From the NCBI RefSeq assembly GCF_009793355.1, contig NZ_WTKP01000008.1, positions 62,001 to 126,000 of the forward strand: 64,000 nt of DNA. Reading direction: 5' to 3'. Below, in pieces: positions 21,614 through 28,529 of the stretch. Position numbers and translations under genes: made by a program. Position 1 is the first letter of the stretch. Each line of letters begins with the position of its first letter. A model generated the notes under the pieces. It searched no databases. It saw only the letters and a program-made list of their open reading frames with translations, and was not told the DNA's origin. The DNA comes from Vreelandella zhuhanensis. GTDB taxonomy: Bacteria > Pseudomonadota > Gammaproteobacteria > Pseudomonadales > Halomonadaceae.

Positions 21614-22603
21614 TCAGTGGCTGTGACCATGCTGATCGTCGTGATCGTCGTGATCGTCGTGATCGTCGTGATCGTCGTGATCGTCGTGATCGTCGTGATT
21701 CGGGTTAGCCAGCGCTGTATTAAGTGTTTGGGCATTATGGCGCATCATGCCCAGATAAGTGCTGGCTTCTCCTTCACTGGCCAAGGCATCGGTGTAGAGC
21801 GTACCGGCAACCGGCAGGCCGGTTTCCTCGGCCAGCTGATTGAGCACGGCAGGATTGGTCATGTTTTCATGAAACAATGCCTGAACATTCTGCTCACGAA
21901 TCACATCGATCAGTTGCGCCATGTTGGTGGCGCTGGCCTCCGAGGCACTGGAAAGGCCGGCCGGTGACAAAAAACGTACGCCGTAGGCAGAGGAAAAGTA
22001 GCTGAAGGAGTCGTGCCCGGTAATCACACTGGTCGAGTCGGGTATCTCACCGATCAACTGGTGAATTTCCTCATCGGTGGCTTCCAGCTCATTGATGTAA
22101 CGCTCGGCATTCTCGTGATAAGTAGCGGCATTTTCAGGGTTGGCTTCGATCAGTCCGTCACGAATATTATTGACGTAGACCTTGCCCAAGGTCAGATCCT
22201 GCCAGGCGTGAGGGTCGTCGTCACCATGAGCATGGTCATCGTGAGCATCCGCATCCGCATCCGCTGTATCGATACCTGCCGTCGCGGTCACCACTGGGCC
22301 GCTGTAATCGCTGGCTTCGATCAACCGCTCCATCCAACCTTCGAATTGCAGGCCGTTGAAGACCACCAAGTCCGCTTCCGAGAGCGCACGGGCATCGCCG
22401 GGGCTGGGCGAGTACGCATGGGTATCGCTATCCGGGCCGACCAGCGATGTCACCTCGACATGCTCGCCGCCTACGTTCTCCACCATGTCGGCAAGAATGC
22501 TGAAGCTGGTGGTTACCTGAACGCGTTCAGCGGCGATGGCCGCCGGCAGGGCAAGCATGGCGGAAACACCGACCAACCAACGTGAAGAGCAAAAGGAACG
22601 CAT
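21614..22603 (-). CDS. znuA: Zinc ABC transporter substrate-binding protein
   Basis: Periplasmic metal-binding protein that hands zinc to ZnuB. The 329-residue product has a signal peptide (ending AIAAE), a DTHAYSPSPGDARAL metal site, a first His/Asp-rich loop (HDDHAHGDDDPHAW) and further ligands at VITGHDSFSYF and EASATN. Unusually, the C-terminus carries a second acidic His tail of seven HDD repeats ending QHGHSH. RBS AGGAG. Last gene of the zinc operon, 24 nt after znuB. Confidence 0.93.
   Translation of the reverse strand: MRSFCSSRWLVGVSAMLALPAAIAAERVQVTTSFSILADMVENVGGEHVEVTSLVGPDSDTHAYSPSPGDARALSEADLVVFNGLQFEGWMERLIEASDYSGPVVTATAGIDTADADADAHDDHAHGDDDPHAWQDLTLGKVYVNNIRDGLIEANPENAATYHENAERYINELEATDEEIHQLIGEIPDSTSVITGHDSFSYFSSAYGVRFLSPAGLSSASEASATNMAQLIDVIREQNVQALFHENMTNPAVLNQLAEETGLPVAGTLYTDALASEGEASTYLGMMRHNAQTLNTALANPNHDDHDDHDDHDDHDDHDDHDDQHGHSH
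21634..21696. repeat. Seven perfect 9-bp tandem repeats inside znuA
   Basis: The unit GATCGTCGT occurs seven times without a mismatch (plus strand), encoding seven HDD units at the ZnuA C-terminus. Length is a multiple of three bases, so copy changes stay in frame. Confidence 0.97.
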
Positions 22604-22627
22604 GTGTTTCTCCTGAAAGGGATGAGC

Positions 22628-23518
22628 TTAATGAGGGTCTTCCGCACCAAGCGGAATGACACGACGACGAAACTTGGCGGCCAAGCTGTGATGACGCCCC
22701 ACCAAGGCCGAAACGAGATAGCCGACCCCCGCCAGCAGAATAATGCTCGGCCCGGACGGCAGGTTGAAGTGATACGACACCAACAGCCCGCCGGTGCTGG
22801 CGAGCATCGCCCAGACCACGGCAATGCCGATCAGCCCTTCCAGGCGCTTGCTCCAGAAGCGGGCGGTGGTGGCGGGCAGCATCATGAGGCCTACCGCCAT
22901 CAAGGTGCCCAGCGTCTGGAAGCCGGCGGTCAGGTTGAGTACCACCAAACCAAGAAATACCCCCTGGATCACGCCGCCGCGTATCCCCTGGCCGCGCAGA
23001 AACAAGGGGTCGAGGCACTCCACCACCATGGCGCGAAACAAGGTGGCTATCAGCACCACGATCAAGCTACTGATGCCCACGATCAGAATCAGCGCGGTGG
23101 TATTGACCGCCAGGATCGAACCAAACAGCACATGCGTCAGATCCACACTGCTGCCGCCGAGCGAGATCAGCATCACCCCGGCCGCCAACGACATGATGAA
23201 AAAACTGGCCATCGCGGAATCTTCGCGATGGCCGGTCATCTGCGACACACTGCCGGCCAGCAGCGCCACCAACAGGCCGAACATGACCCCACCCAGGCTC
23301 ATTACCGGCAGCGAAAACCCCGCCAGCAAGAAACCCAGCGCGATGCCGGGCAATATCGCGTGAGCCATGGCATCGCCGATCAGGCTCATGCCGCGCAATA
23401 CCAGAAAGACACCCAACGGCGGAGCCGCCAGGGAAAGCGCAAGGCTGGCCACCAATGCCCGGCGCATGAAACCGTATTCGAAAGGGCTGATAAACCAGCT
23501 ATCAAGCAGAGCCAACAT
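22628..23518 (-). CDS. znuB: Zinc ABC transporter permease
   Basis: Membrane component of the zinc importer, 296 residues with eight or more hydrophobic segments. The start MLALLDSWFISPFEYGF fits the family and overlaps the end of znuC by 17 nt; longer in-frame starts run far into znuC. The segment LRGMSLIGDAMAHAILPGIALGF is the ABC-3 family coupling region. znuA follows after 24 nt. Confidence 0.92.
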   Translation of the reverse strand: MLALLDSWFISPFEYGFMRRALVASLALSLAAPPLGVFLVLRGMSLIGDAMAHAILPGIALGFLLAGFSLPVMSLGGVMFGLLVALLAGSVSQMTGHREDSAMASFFIMSLAAGVMLISLGGSSVDLTHVLFGSILAVNTTALILIVGISSLIVVLIATLFRAMVVECLDPLFLRGQGIRGGVIQGVFLGLVVLNLTAGFQTLGTLMAVGLMMLPATTARFWSKRLEGLIGIAVVWAMLASTGGLLVSYHFNLPSGPSIILLAGVGYLVSALVGRHHSLAAKFRRRVIPLGAEDPH

Positions 23519-24248
23519 GAATGCTATCCGGAAAGGTGAGAGGCAGGCGCGGTGCCTTGGCGGGTTGGCCGGCATAGCGGCCAAGAATTTCCTTGGGTGA
23601 CGCCCAGCGACCGTGCCCGCCCGCCAGCATCAGCACTTCATCGGCCAGGCGCGAAAGCTGCTCCATGTCGTGCAACACCACCACCAGGGTGGCACCGTCC
23701 TTGGCCATGTCGTGGAAGACATCGATCAACACATCCACGGTTTCGATATCCACGTTGGCGAAGGGCTCATCCAGCAACAGAAGCTCGGCGCCTTGCATCA
23801 AGGTACGGCCGATCAGCGCCCGCTGGCGCTGGCCGCCGGAAAGCTCGCCCAACGGCCGGTGAGCCAGGTGGGAAATGCCCAGCCGCGCCATGATCTTGCG
23901 ACCCTGGCGGTAATGCGCCGCGCAGTAACCCTTCAAGGCGCCGTGGCTGGGCCAGGTGCCGGTCATGATCAGCTCTTCCACGCTCATGGGGAAGGTCAGG
24001 TCCAGCGCCAGTTGCTGCGGCAGCCAGGCGCGCCGTTCCTTGGGAACGTCGCATATGATCTTGCCCCCCATCGGGCGAAGCTCCCCCATGATGGCTTGAA
24101 TCAAGGTGCTCTTGCCCGCCCCGTTGGCGCCGATCAAGGCGGTGATGGCGCCATCCAGAAAGCGACCGTCGAGATGTTCCACCACCATCCGCCCGCTCTG
24201 CGCCAGCTGAAGGTCGTGCAGCCGTAGACGTGAGTTGTTTGCGTGCAT
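23502..24248 (-). CDS. znuC: Zinc ABC transporter ATP-binding protein
   Basis: Powers zinc uptake with ZnuA and ZnuB. From the start MHANNSRLRL the product has 248 residues. Walker A is GANGAGKST, the signature is [15 protein letters not shown], and Walker B is LLLLDEPFANVD, followed by the switch histidine in VVLHDME. The chosen start forms TGATG with the stop of the small upstream gene, pointing to coupled translation. Confidence 0.92.
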   Translation of the reverse strand: MHANNSRLRLHDLQLAQSGRMVVEHLDGRFLDGAITALIGANGAGKSTLIQAIMGELRPMGGKIICDVPKERRAWLPQQLALDLTFPMSVEELIMTGTWPSHGALKGYCAAHYRQGRKIMARLGISHLAHRPLGELSGGQRQRALIGRTLMQGAELLLLDEPFANVDIETVDVLIDVFHDMAKDGATLVVVLHDMEQLSRLADEVLMLAGGHGRWASPKEILGRYAGQPAKAPRLPLTFPDSIHVGSA

Positions 24249-24397
24249 CACGGCCACCATCCGTTAGCCCAGCCCACCAGCAACCACAGCATGGCCAGAG
24301 GGATCAGCGCTAACATCAGGCGGCGCGTGGCAGACAACGACATCAAGGAAAAATGGCAAGGGCCTTCCTCCCGGTGTCGGTGGGCACGGTGCGCCAT
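24248..24397 (-). CDS. Small His-rich single-span membrane peptide at the head of the znu operon
   Basis: A 49-residue frame: a basic, histidine-rich front (MAHRAHRHREEGPCH) and one strong C-terminal membrane segment (LMLALIPLAMLWLLVGWANGW). GAGG lies 9 nt before the ATG, and its TGA overlaps the znuC ATG by one base. The Zur-like box lies 28 nt upstream. I know no named family; a role in zinc uptake is suggested by position and histidines only. Confidence 0.6.
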   Translation of the reverse strand: MAHRAHRHREEGPCHFSLMSLSATRRLMLALIPLAMLWLLVGWANGWWP

Positions 24398-24424
24398 GAG
24401 AAGCATCCTCGCTAAAGGGATTAA

Positions 24425-24437
24425 GTTATAACATAAC
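24425..24437. promoter_or_regulatory. Zur-box-like palindrome upstream of znuCBA
   Basis: GTTATAACATAAC matches the core of the gammaproteobacterial Zur consensus (GTTATANTATAAC) at 12 of 13 positions, with an ATTT extension on one side also matching. It is 28 nt before the first gene of the zinc operon, so zinc-dependent repression by Zur is likely. zur itself is not in the window. Confidence 0.75.
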
Positions 24438-24532
24438 ATTTAGTGCGAGCCAAGCTCCGCTATTTTATCGCGCCACGCTGAAAGGGCATAGAGTGCAAGG
24501 GATTGGTTGATGTGCGTCAGTAGCAAACTGTT

Positions 24533-24554
24533 CATCCCCACAGCCGTGGGGATG
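24533..24554. repeat. Isolated hairpin resembling a type I-E CRISPR repeat
   Basis: A perfect 9-bp stem (CATCCCCAC / GTGGGGATG, 4-nt loop). Read on the minus strand, positions 24551-24528 agree at nearly all places with the CCCCACGG-N-TGTGGGGATGAAC core of I-E repeats. Only one copy exists, with no cas genes, so it is not a CRISPR array; there is no T-run on either strand, so it is not a terminator. Confidence 0.4.
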
Positions 24555-24583
24555 ATTCGTGTTCGCCACCACCCTAAACAGCA

Positions 24584-24611
24584 CAAAAAAAGACCGCCGG
24601 TCAGGGCGGTC
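24584..24611 (-). terminator. Terminator for the glycosyltransferase-like gene
   Basis: On the minus strand GACCGCC and GGCGGTC form a 7-bp stem with a 6-nt loop followed by seven T residues. The gene's stop codon lies inside the hairpin loop. Confidence 0.85.
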
Positions 24612-25212
24612 GTCGCAAAGAAGGCGTGGGGTCATCGGTGGGGGGATGAAAGTGCAAGGGTGCTTTGAGCGGGACTTTAATGCACTGAATGCGGGTGGGG
24701 CAGGTTTGTAGACGTTGAAGTAAATCGTGGAGAGTGTCGCGGTCCAGTTCCGGATCAAAGCCGCCGATCTTCTCCAGCCAGCTACGCGTGACGGCAAAGT
24801 AGGGGGGTAGCAAAGGGGGCTTGTTGAAAAAACGTTGCAGTAATCGTTCGAACAGGCCCGGGCGAGACATGCCGATCATCAACACATCCAGCTTATGAGC
24901 GTTCAACCGGGAAATGATTTTCGGCCAGGCAGCCGAGGTGGGGCAGCTTGGCTGGCAGGCAAATACAAACCAGTCAGCCTGGCTGCTCAGGGCGGCATGG
25001 TTCAGGCGTTCGCCCAGGGTGAGTTCGGGCGTCAGCAGGCATCGCGCCTGGTAGCGGCTTTCCAGTTGCGAAAGACGCGGGTCGGGCTGGGAGGTCGTCA
25101 TCAAAAGCTGCACGTGAGAACTCTCCAGCGCTACTGAGTGCAATGCCCCCAGATGACGAGGAAGCATGGCGCCAGTCACTAGGGCATCTGCGATAAAACA
25201 TAGAGAACCCAT
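24601..25212 (-). CDS. Glycosyltransferase-2-like protein (putative)
   Basis: A 203-residue protein. The layout recalls short family 2 glycosyltransferases: an LNHAALSSQADWFVFACQP middle part in the place of the usual nucleotide-sugar segment, and the acceptor-side PYFAVTRSWLEKIGGFDPEL with a LHDLLQRLQ ending. A clear DxD motif is not seen and the N-terminus is atypical, so activity is uncertain. It is a single gene reading away from the glnA control region and ending at its own terminator. Confidence 0.5.
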   Translation of the reverse strand: MGSLCFIADALVTGAMLPRHLGALHSVALESSHVQLLMTTSQPDPRLSQLESRYQARCLLTPELTLGERLNHAALSSQADWFVFACQPSCPTSAAWPKIISRLNAHKLDVLMIGMSRPGLFERLLQRFFNKPPLLPPYFAVTRSWLEKIGGFDPELDRDTLHDLLQRLQTCPTRIQCIKVPLKAPLHFHPPTDDPTPSLRRPP

Positions 25213-25340
25213 TGTGGCTGACTCCGTAGGGGGAAAGCTTGGGCGTAAATACGCTCTAGCGTAATCGATTGTAGTATTTGGTTTATTTGAGTATCAAGTT
25301 AAAGTTTTCCCGAAATTGTCGCCATGGAAATTTTTAATTT
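25213..25340. other. AT-rich spacer, left part of the glnA upstream region
   Basis: No gene. AT-rich compared with its neighbours; it must carry the promoter of the minus-strand glycosyltransferase-like gene, but no clear hexamer pair was found. The listed NtrC, IHF and sigma-54 sites begin just to its right. Confidence 0.4.
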
Positions 25341-25357
25341 TGCACTATTTTGGTGCA
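25341..25357. promoter_or_regulatory. NtrC enhancer site 1 for glnA
   Basis: TGCAC-TATTTT-GGTGCA is a 17-bp near-perfect dyad matching the NtrC consensus TGCACCAnnnTGGTGCA. It is centred about 197 bp before the predicted sigma-54 transcription start. Confidence 0.8.
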
Positions 25358-25371
25358 GTATGAGTTGTTGC

Positions 25372-25388
25372 TGAGTTTTTTTGGTGCA
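25372..25388. promoter_or_regulatory. NtrC enhancer site 2 for glnA (one strong half)
   Basis: The right half TTTGGTGCA is conserved, the left half degenerate. Its centre is 31 bp (three helical turns) from site 1, the arrangement that lets two NtrC dimers form an active oligomer. A further TTGGTGCA half-site lies at 25507-25514. Confidence 0.65.
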
Positions 25389-25476
25389 TTGATAGGAAAG
25401 GATGAGGGTTTAAATGCGCTAAAAGAGAGCGAGAAAAGCACTGAAATGGATGAGTTTATTTCTTTAAATATCTTAA

Positions 25477-25489
25477 AATCAGTTATTTA
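25477..25489. promoter_or_regulatory. Candidate IHF site between NtrC sites and the glnA promoter
   Basis: AATCAGTTATTTA fits the IHF consensus WATCARNNNNTTR at every fixed position and is flanked by AT-rich DNA, as expected for a DNA-bending site between enhancer and sigma-54 promoter. Confidence 0.6.
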
Positions 25490-25518
25490 TTATTTTTTAG
25501 TCGCTATTGGTGCATTTT

Positions 25519-25534
25519 TGGCACGAACCGTGCA
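25519..25534 (+). promoter_or_regulatory. Sigma-54 promoter of glnA
   Basis: TGGCAC-GAACC-GTGCA has the -24 GG and -12 GC exactly 10 bp apart and differs from the TGGCAC-N5-TTGCA consensus at one position. Transcription would start near 25546, leaving a 163-nt leader that contains a hairpin (AGCACGC at 25554 with GCGTGCT ending 25585). Confidence 0.85.
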
Positions 25535-25708
25535 TTAATAAAGGCAGGCGCTCAGCACGCATAGTCACATGACGTATGGCGTGCTAAAACAAGAGCCGAT
25601 TTCTAACTGCCCGATGGCTTCCTGGCACCATTACGCAGAAGCTGCGGTGAGATTGAACGATATCAACGAGTTGATTTGCTGAAAGCCACGCTCATACCGG
25701 AGAACACT

Positions 25709-27115
25709 ATGTCAGCCAAGACCCTCGCGCTAATTGAAGAAAATGAGATCAGGTGGGTGGATCTGCGCTTTACCGACACGCGCGGTAAAGAACAGCACGT
25801 TACGATCCCCGCTCGCGATGTGGATGAAGAGTTTTTCGAGAACGGCCAGATGTTCGACGGGTCTTCCATCTCCGGCTGGAAGGGTATCAATGAGTCGGAC
25901 ATGATTCTGCGTCCGGAAGATGGCACCGCCTTCCTCGACCCCTTCACCGAAGATGCGACCCTGGTGCTGCGCTGCGACATCATCGAGCCGACCACCATGC
26001 AGGGCTACGAGCGCGACCCGCGTTCCATCGCCAAGCGTGCTGAAGCCTACCTGCAGTCTACCGGCATGGGCGACACGGCCTTTTTCGGTCCGGAACCTGA
26101 GTTCTTCATCTTCGACGAGGTGCATTGGAAGTCCGATATCGAAGGCTCCATGTACAAGATCACCTCCGAAGAAGGGGCCTGGTCGACGGATCGCACTATC
26201 GAAGGCGGCAACCTCGGCCACCGTCCGCGCCTTAAAGGTGGTTACTTCCCGGTTCCGCCGGTAGATAGCTTCCATGACCTGCGCGGCGCCATGTGTAACA
26301 CCCTGGAAGCCATTGGTCAGACGGTGGAAGTGCATCACCACGAGGTGTCCAACGCCGGCCAGAATGAAATCGGCGTCAGGTTCAACACCTTGGTGAAGAA
26401 GGCCGACGAAGTTCAGGAAATGAAGTATGTGATCCACAACGTGGCACACGCCTACGGCAAGACCGCAACCTTCATGCCCAAGCCGCTGGTGGGTGACAAT
26501 GGTTCCGGTATGCACATCCACCAGTCGTTCTGGAAAGAGGGTGTCAACCAGTTCGCCGGTGAGGAGTACGCGGGACTCTCCGAAATGGCGCTGTACTATA
26601 TTGGGGGTGTCATCAAGCACGCCCGTGCCTTGAATGCCTTCACCAACGCCTCCACCAACTCCTACAAGCGCCTGGTAGCGGGTTTTGAAGCACCGGTCAT
26701 GCTGGCCTACAGCGCGCGTAATCGCTCTGCGTCAATTCGTATTCCGTACACGGCAAGCCCCAAGGGCAAGCGCGTCGAAACGCGCTTCCCTGACCCGACC
26801 GCCAACCCTTACCTGGCGTTTGCGGCCCTGCTGATGGCGGGTATCGACGGCATCAAGAACAAGATTCATCCTGGCGATGCCATGGACAAGAATCTTTATG
26901 ACCTGCCCCCGGAAGAAGGCAAGAAGGTGCCGACCGTGGCCTCGAGCCTCGATCAGGCGCTGGAAGCGCTGGACGCCGACCGTGCCTTCTTGACCGAAGG
27001 CGGTGTGTTCACCGATGACATGATCGATGCCTACATCGAGCTTCTGAGCGAAGATGTGGAACGTCTGCGCATGGCGACACACCCGCTCGAGTTCGACATG
27101 TACTACAGCTGCTGA
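25709..27115 (+). CDS. glnA: Glutamine synthetase type I
   Basis: Makes glutamine from glutamate, ammonia and ATP; the core of nitrogen assimilation. The start [12 protein letters not shown] behind GGAG gives 468 residues, the length of the GSI-beta type; a longer in-frame opening (33 nt) is less likely. The adenylylation loop NLYDLPPEE with its tyrosine is intact, so activity should be controlled by GlnE. Active-site parts such as [43 protein letters not shown] and NRSASIRIP are present. Nitrogen-dependent transcription is expected from the NtrC/sigma-54 sites upstream. Confidence 0.98.
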   Translation: MSAKTLALIEENEIRWVDLRFTDTRGKEQHVTIPARDVDEEFFENGQMFDGSSISGWKGINESDMILRPEDGTAFLDPFTEDATLVLRCDIIEPTTMQGYERDPRSIAKRAEAYLQSTGMGDTAFFGPEPEFFIFDEVHWKSDIEGSMYKITSEEGAWSTDRTIEGGNLGHRPRLKGGYFPVPPVDSFHDLRGAMCNTLEAIGQTVEVHHHEVSNAGQNEIGVRFNTLVKKADEVQEMKYVIHNVAHAYGKTATFMPKPLVGDNGSGMHIHQSFWKEGVNQFAGEEYAGLSEMALYYIGGVIKHARALNAFTNASTNSYKRLVAGFEAPVMLAYSARNRSASIRIPYTASPKGKRVETRFPDPTANPYLAFAALLMAGIDGIKNKIHPGDAMDKNLYDLPPEEGKKVPTVASSLDQALEALDADRAFLTEGGVFTDDMIDAYIELLSEDVERLRMATHPLEFDMYYSC

Positions 27116-27140
27116 TTCATCTTCATCGTTGCTGTTACGA

Positions 27141-27163
27141 GACCCTGCTTCGGCAGGGTCTTT
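27141..27163 (+). terminator. Terminator after glnA
   Basis: GACCCTGC-TTCG-GCAGGGTC, a perfect 8-bp stem closed by a stable TTCG tetraloop, followed by TTT. It isolates glnA from ntrBC. Confidence 0.85.
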
Positions 27164-27172
27164 GCGTTAGGA

Positions 27173-27189
27173 TGCACTGTTATGGTGCG
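27173..27189. promoter_or_regulatory. NtrC site upstream of ntrBC
   Basis: TGCAC-TGTTA-TGGTGCG is a close match to the NtrC consensus dyad. It is centred about 164 bp before the predicted sigma-54 start of ntrB, suggesting NtrC control of its own operon. Confidence 0.75.
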
Positions 27190-27232
27190 AAGGCTTAGGC
27201 GACAGGATTGCGTCAGTGACTAATATGGCCCC

Positions 27233-27295
27233 GTCGTTTAAATAAATAGGTCGGTCGTTTAAACAAACGGGTCTGTTGTTTAAACAAAATAGTGC
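27233..27295. repeat. Three 21-bp tandem repeats before ntrB
   Basis: Three imperfect units start at 27233, 27254 and 27275, each with the core GTTTAAA(T/C)AAA; two contain the palindrome GTTTAAAC. The exact 21-bp period (two helical turns) puts the cores on the same DNA face, as in binding sites for a repeated regulator. They lie between the NtrC site and the sigma-54 promoter. Confidence 0.8.
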
Positions 27296-27319
27296 TTAGC
27301 CCGTGGCCTACGACATAGC

Positions 27320-27335
27320 TGGCGTATTTTTTGCA
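27320..27335 (+). promoter_or_regulatory. Sigma-54 promoter of ntrBC
   Basis: TGGCGT-ATTTT-TTGCA has GG and GC 10 bp apart and matches the -24/-12 consensus well. A possible sigma-70 pair overlaps it (TTGCAT 27331, TATTAT 27355, 18-bp spacer), so basal expression may come from the latter. Confidence 0.7.
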
Positions 27336-27419
27336 TTCTTATTGTCAGGATCTCTATTATCAGGACATCCGCTGCCGGTTTGGCATCGGCTTATTTCTCG
27401 TTAACCGAACGGTATTGCC

Positions 27420-28529
27420 ATGACTCACCATGGGGACGCTTCCCCCGGCACGTCTCAGCCGACACTGCTTGGCGCGAGTGATATGTACAAACGCTTGCTG
27501 GATCATCTGACCACGGCGGTGTTGCTGCTCGACAGCGAACTCCGGGTGCGCTGGATGAACCCGGCAGCTGAAGCCTTGCTGGCGGTGAGCTTGAGCCGTA
27601 TCTCGGGGTTCAGCCTGGATACGTTGCTGGGCAATGACGACAGCATCGATGCGATACTGGCTAAGGCACGCGACGCCTTCCACCCCTTCACCCAGCGTGA
27701 AGCACGCCTGCGGCCGCTCAATGGCGAGCCATTGACCGTCGATTACACGGTGACGCCCTTATCGGAAGATGAATTACTGCTTGAACTCGAGCCACGCGAT
27801 CGCTTGATGCAGATTTCCCGTGAAGAAGCGCTGATGACCCGCCAGGAAACGATCAAGGTGCTGGCGCGAGGCCTGGCGCACGAGGTCAAGAACCCCCTGG
27901 GGGGAATTCGAGGGGCTGCGCAACTGCTCGAGCGCGACCTGCACGAGCCGGGATTGCGTGAATTCACCCATATCATCGTGGAGGAAGTCGACCGGCTGCG
28001 TGATCTGGTGGATTCAATGCTCGGGCCTACTCACGTCATCAAGCACAGCCCTCTCAATATTCATAAGGTACTTGAGCGGGTGCGGTCGTTATTGCACGCC
28101 GAGTACCCGGACGTGGAGATCCGCCGCGACTATGACCCCAGCTTGCCGGACCTTTCCGGCGATGAATCGCAGATGATCCAGGCCTTGCTGAATGTGGCAC
28201 GTAACGCCGTTCAAGCGATGACCGATGCCGAAATGACCGCCCCCGAACTGACGCTGCGTACCCGTGCTCGACGCCAGTTCACCCTGGGGGCCGAACGCCA
28301 TCGGCTAGTCTGTGAAGTGGGGGTGGTCGATAACGGCCCCGGGGTGCCGGAAAGCCTGCGTGAGACGCTTTTCTATCCCATGGTCTCAGGGCGTGCCGAA
28401 GGCAGCGGGCTGGGACTTTCCATCGCTCAATCGATTCTGCATCAACACCAAGGGTTGATCGAATGCGAGTCTAGTCCCGGGCATACCGAATTTCGTTTAT
28501 TGATTCCGTTGGAGAAGCACCATGACTGA
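27420..28529 (+). CDS. glnL: Nitrogen regulation sensor kinase NtrB
   Basis: Cytosolic histidine kinase/phosphatase (369 residues) that with PII sets NtrC phosphorylation. A PAS domain occupies about residues 20-130 (LLLDSELRVRWMNPAAEALL). The H box is RGLAHEVKNPLGG with H154; N, G1 and G2 boxes are NVARNAVQAM, VVDNGPGVP and GSGLGLSIAQSI. No membrane segments. The RBS is weak. It overlaps ntrC by 8 nt. Confidence 0.95.
   Translation: MTHHGDASPGTSQPTLLGASDMYKRLLDHLTTAVLLLDSELRVRWMNPAAEALLAVSLSRISGFSLDTLLGNDDSIDAILAKARDAFHPFTQREARLRPLNGEPLTVDYTVTPLSEDELLLELEPRDRLMQISREEALMTRQETIKVLARGLAHEVKNPLGGIRGAAQLLERDLHEPGLREFTHIIVEEVDRLRDLVDSMLGPTHVIKHSPLNIHKVLERVRSLLHAEYPDVEIRRDYDPSLPDLSGDESQMIQALLNVARNAVQAMTDAEMTAPELTLRTRARRQFTLGAERHRLVCEVGVVDNGPGVPESLRETLFYPMVSGRAEGSGLGLSIAQSILHQHQGLIECESSPGHTEFRLLIPLEKHHD

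Noticed and set aside
22604-23539. Long plus-strand frame opposite znuB
   Set aside because: A shadow of the membrane protein gene on the other strand; it is rich in Gln/His/Arg with no domain logic.
24533-24554. A CRISPR array at the I-E-like hairpin
   Set aside because: Only one copy, no spacers and no cas genes, so it is not an array; it is kept only as a curiosity.
25350-25538. A 62-codon plus-strand frame with a hydrophobic C-terminus before glnA
   Set aside because: It lies over two NtrC sites, an IHF site and the sigma-54 promoter of glnA, has AT-rich regulatory composition and no ribosome binding site.
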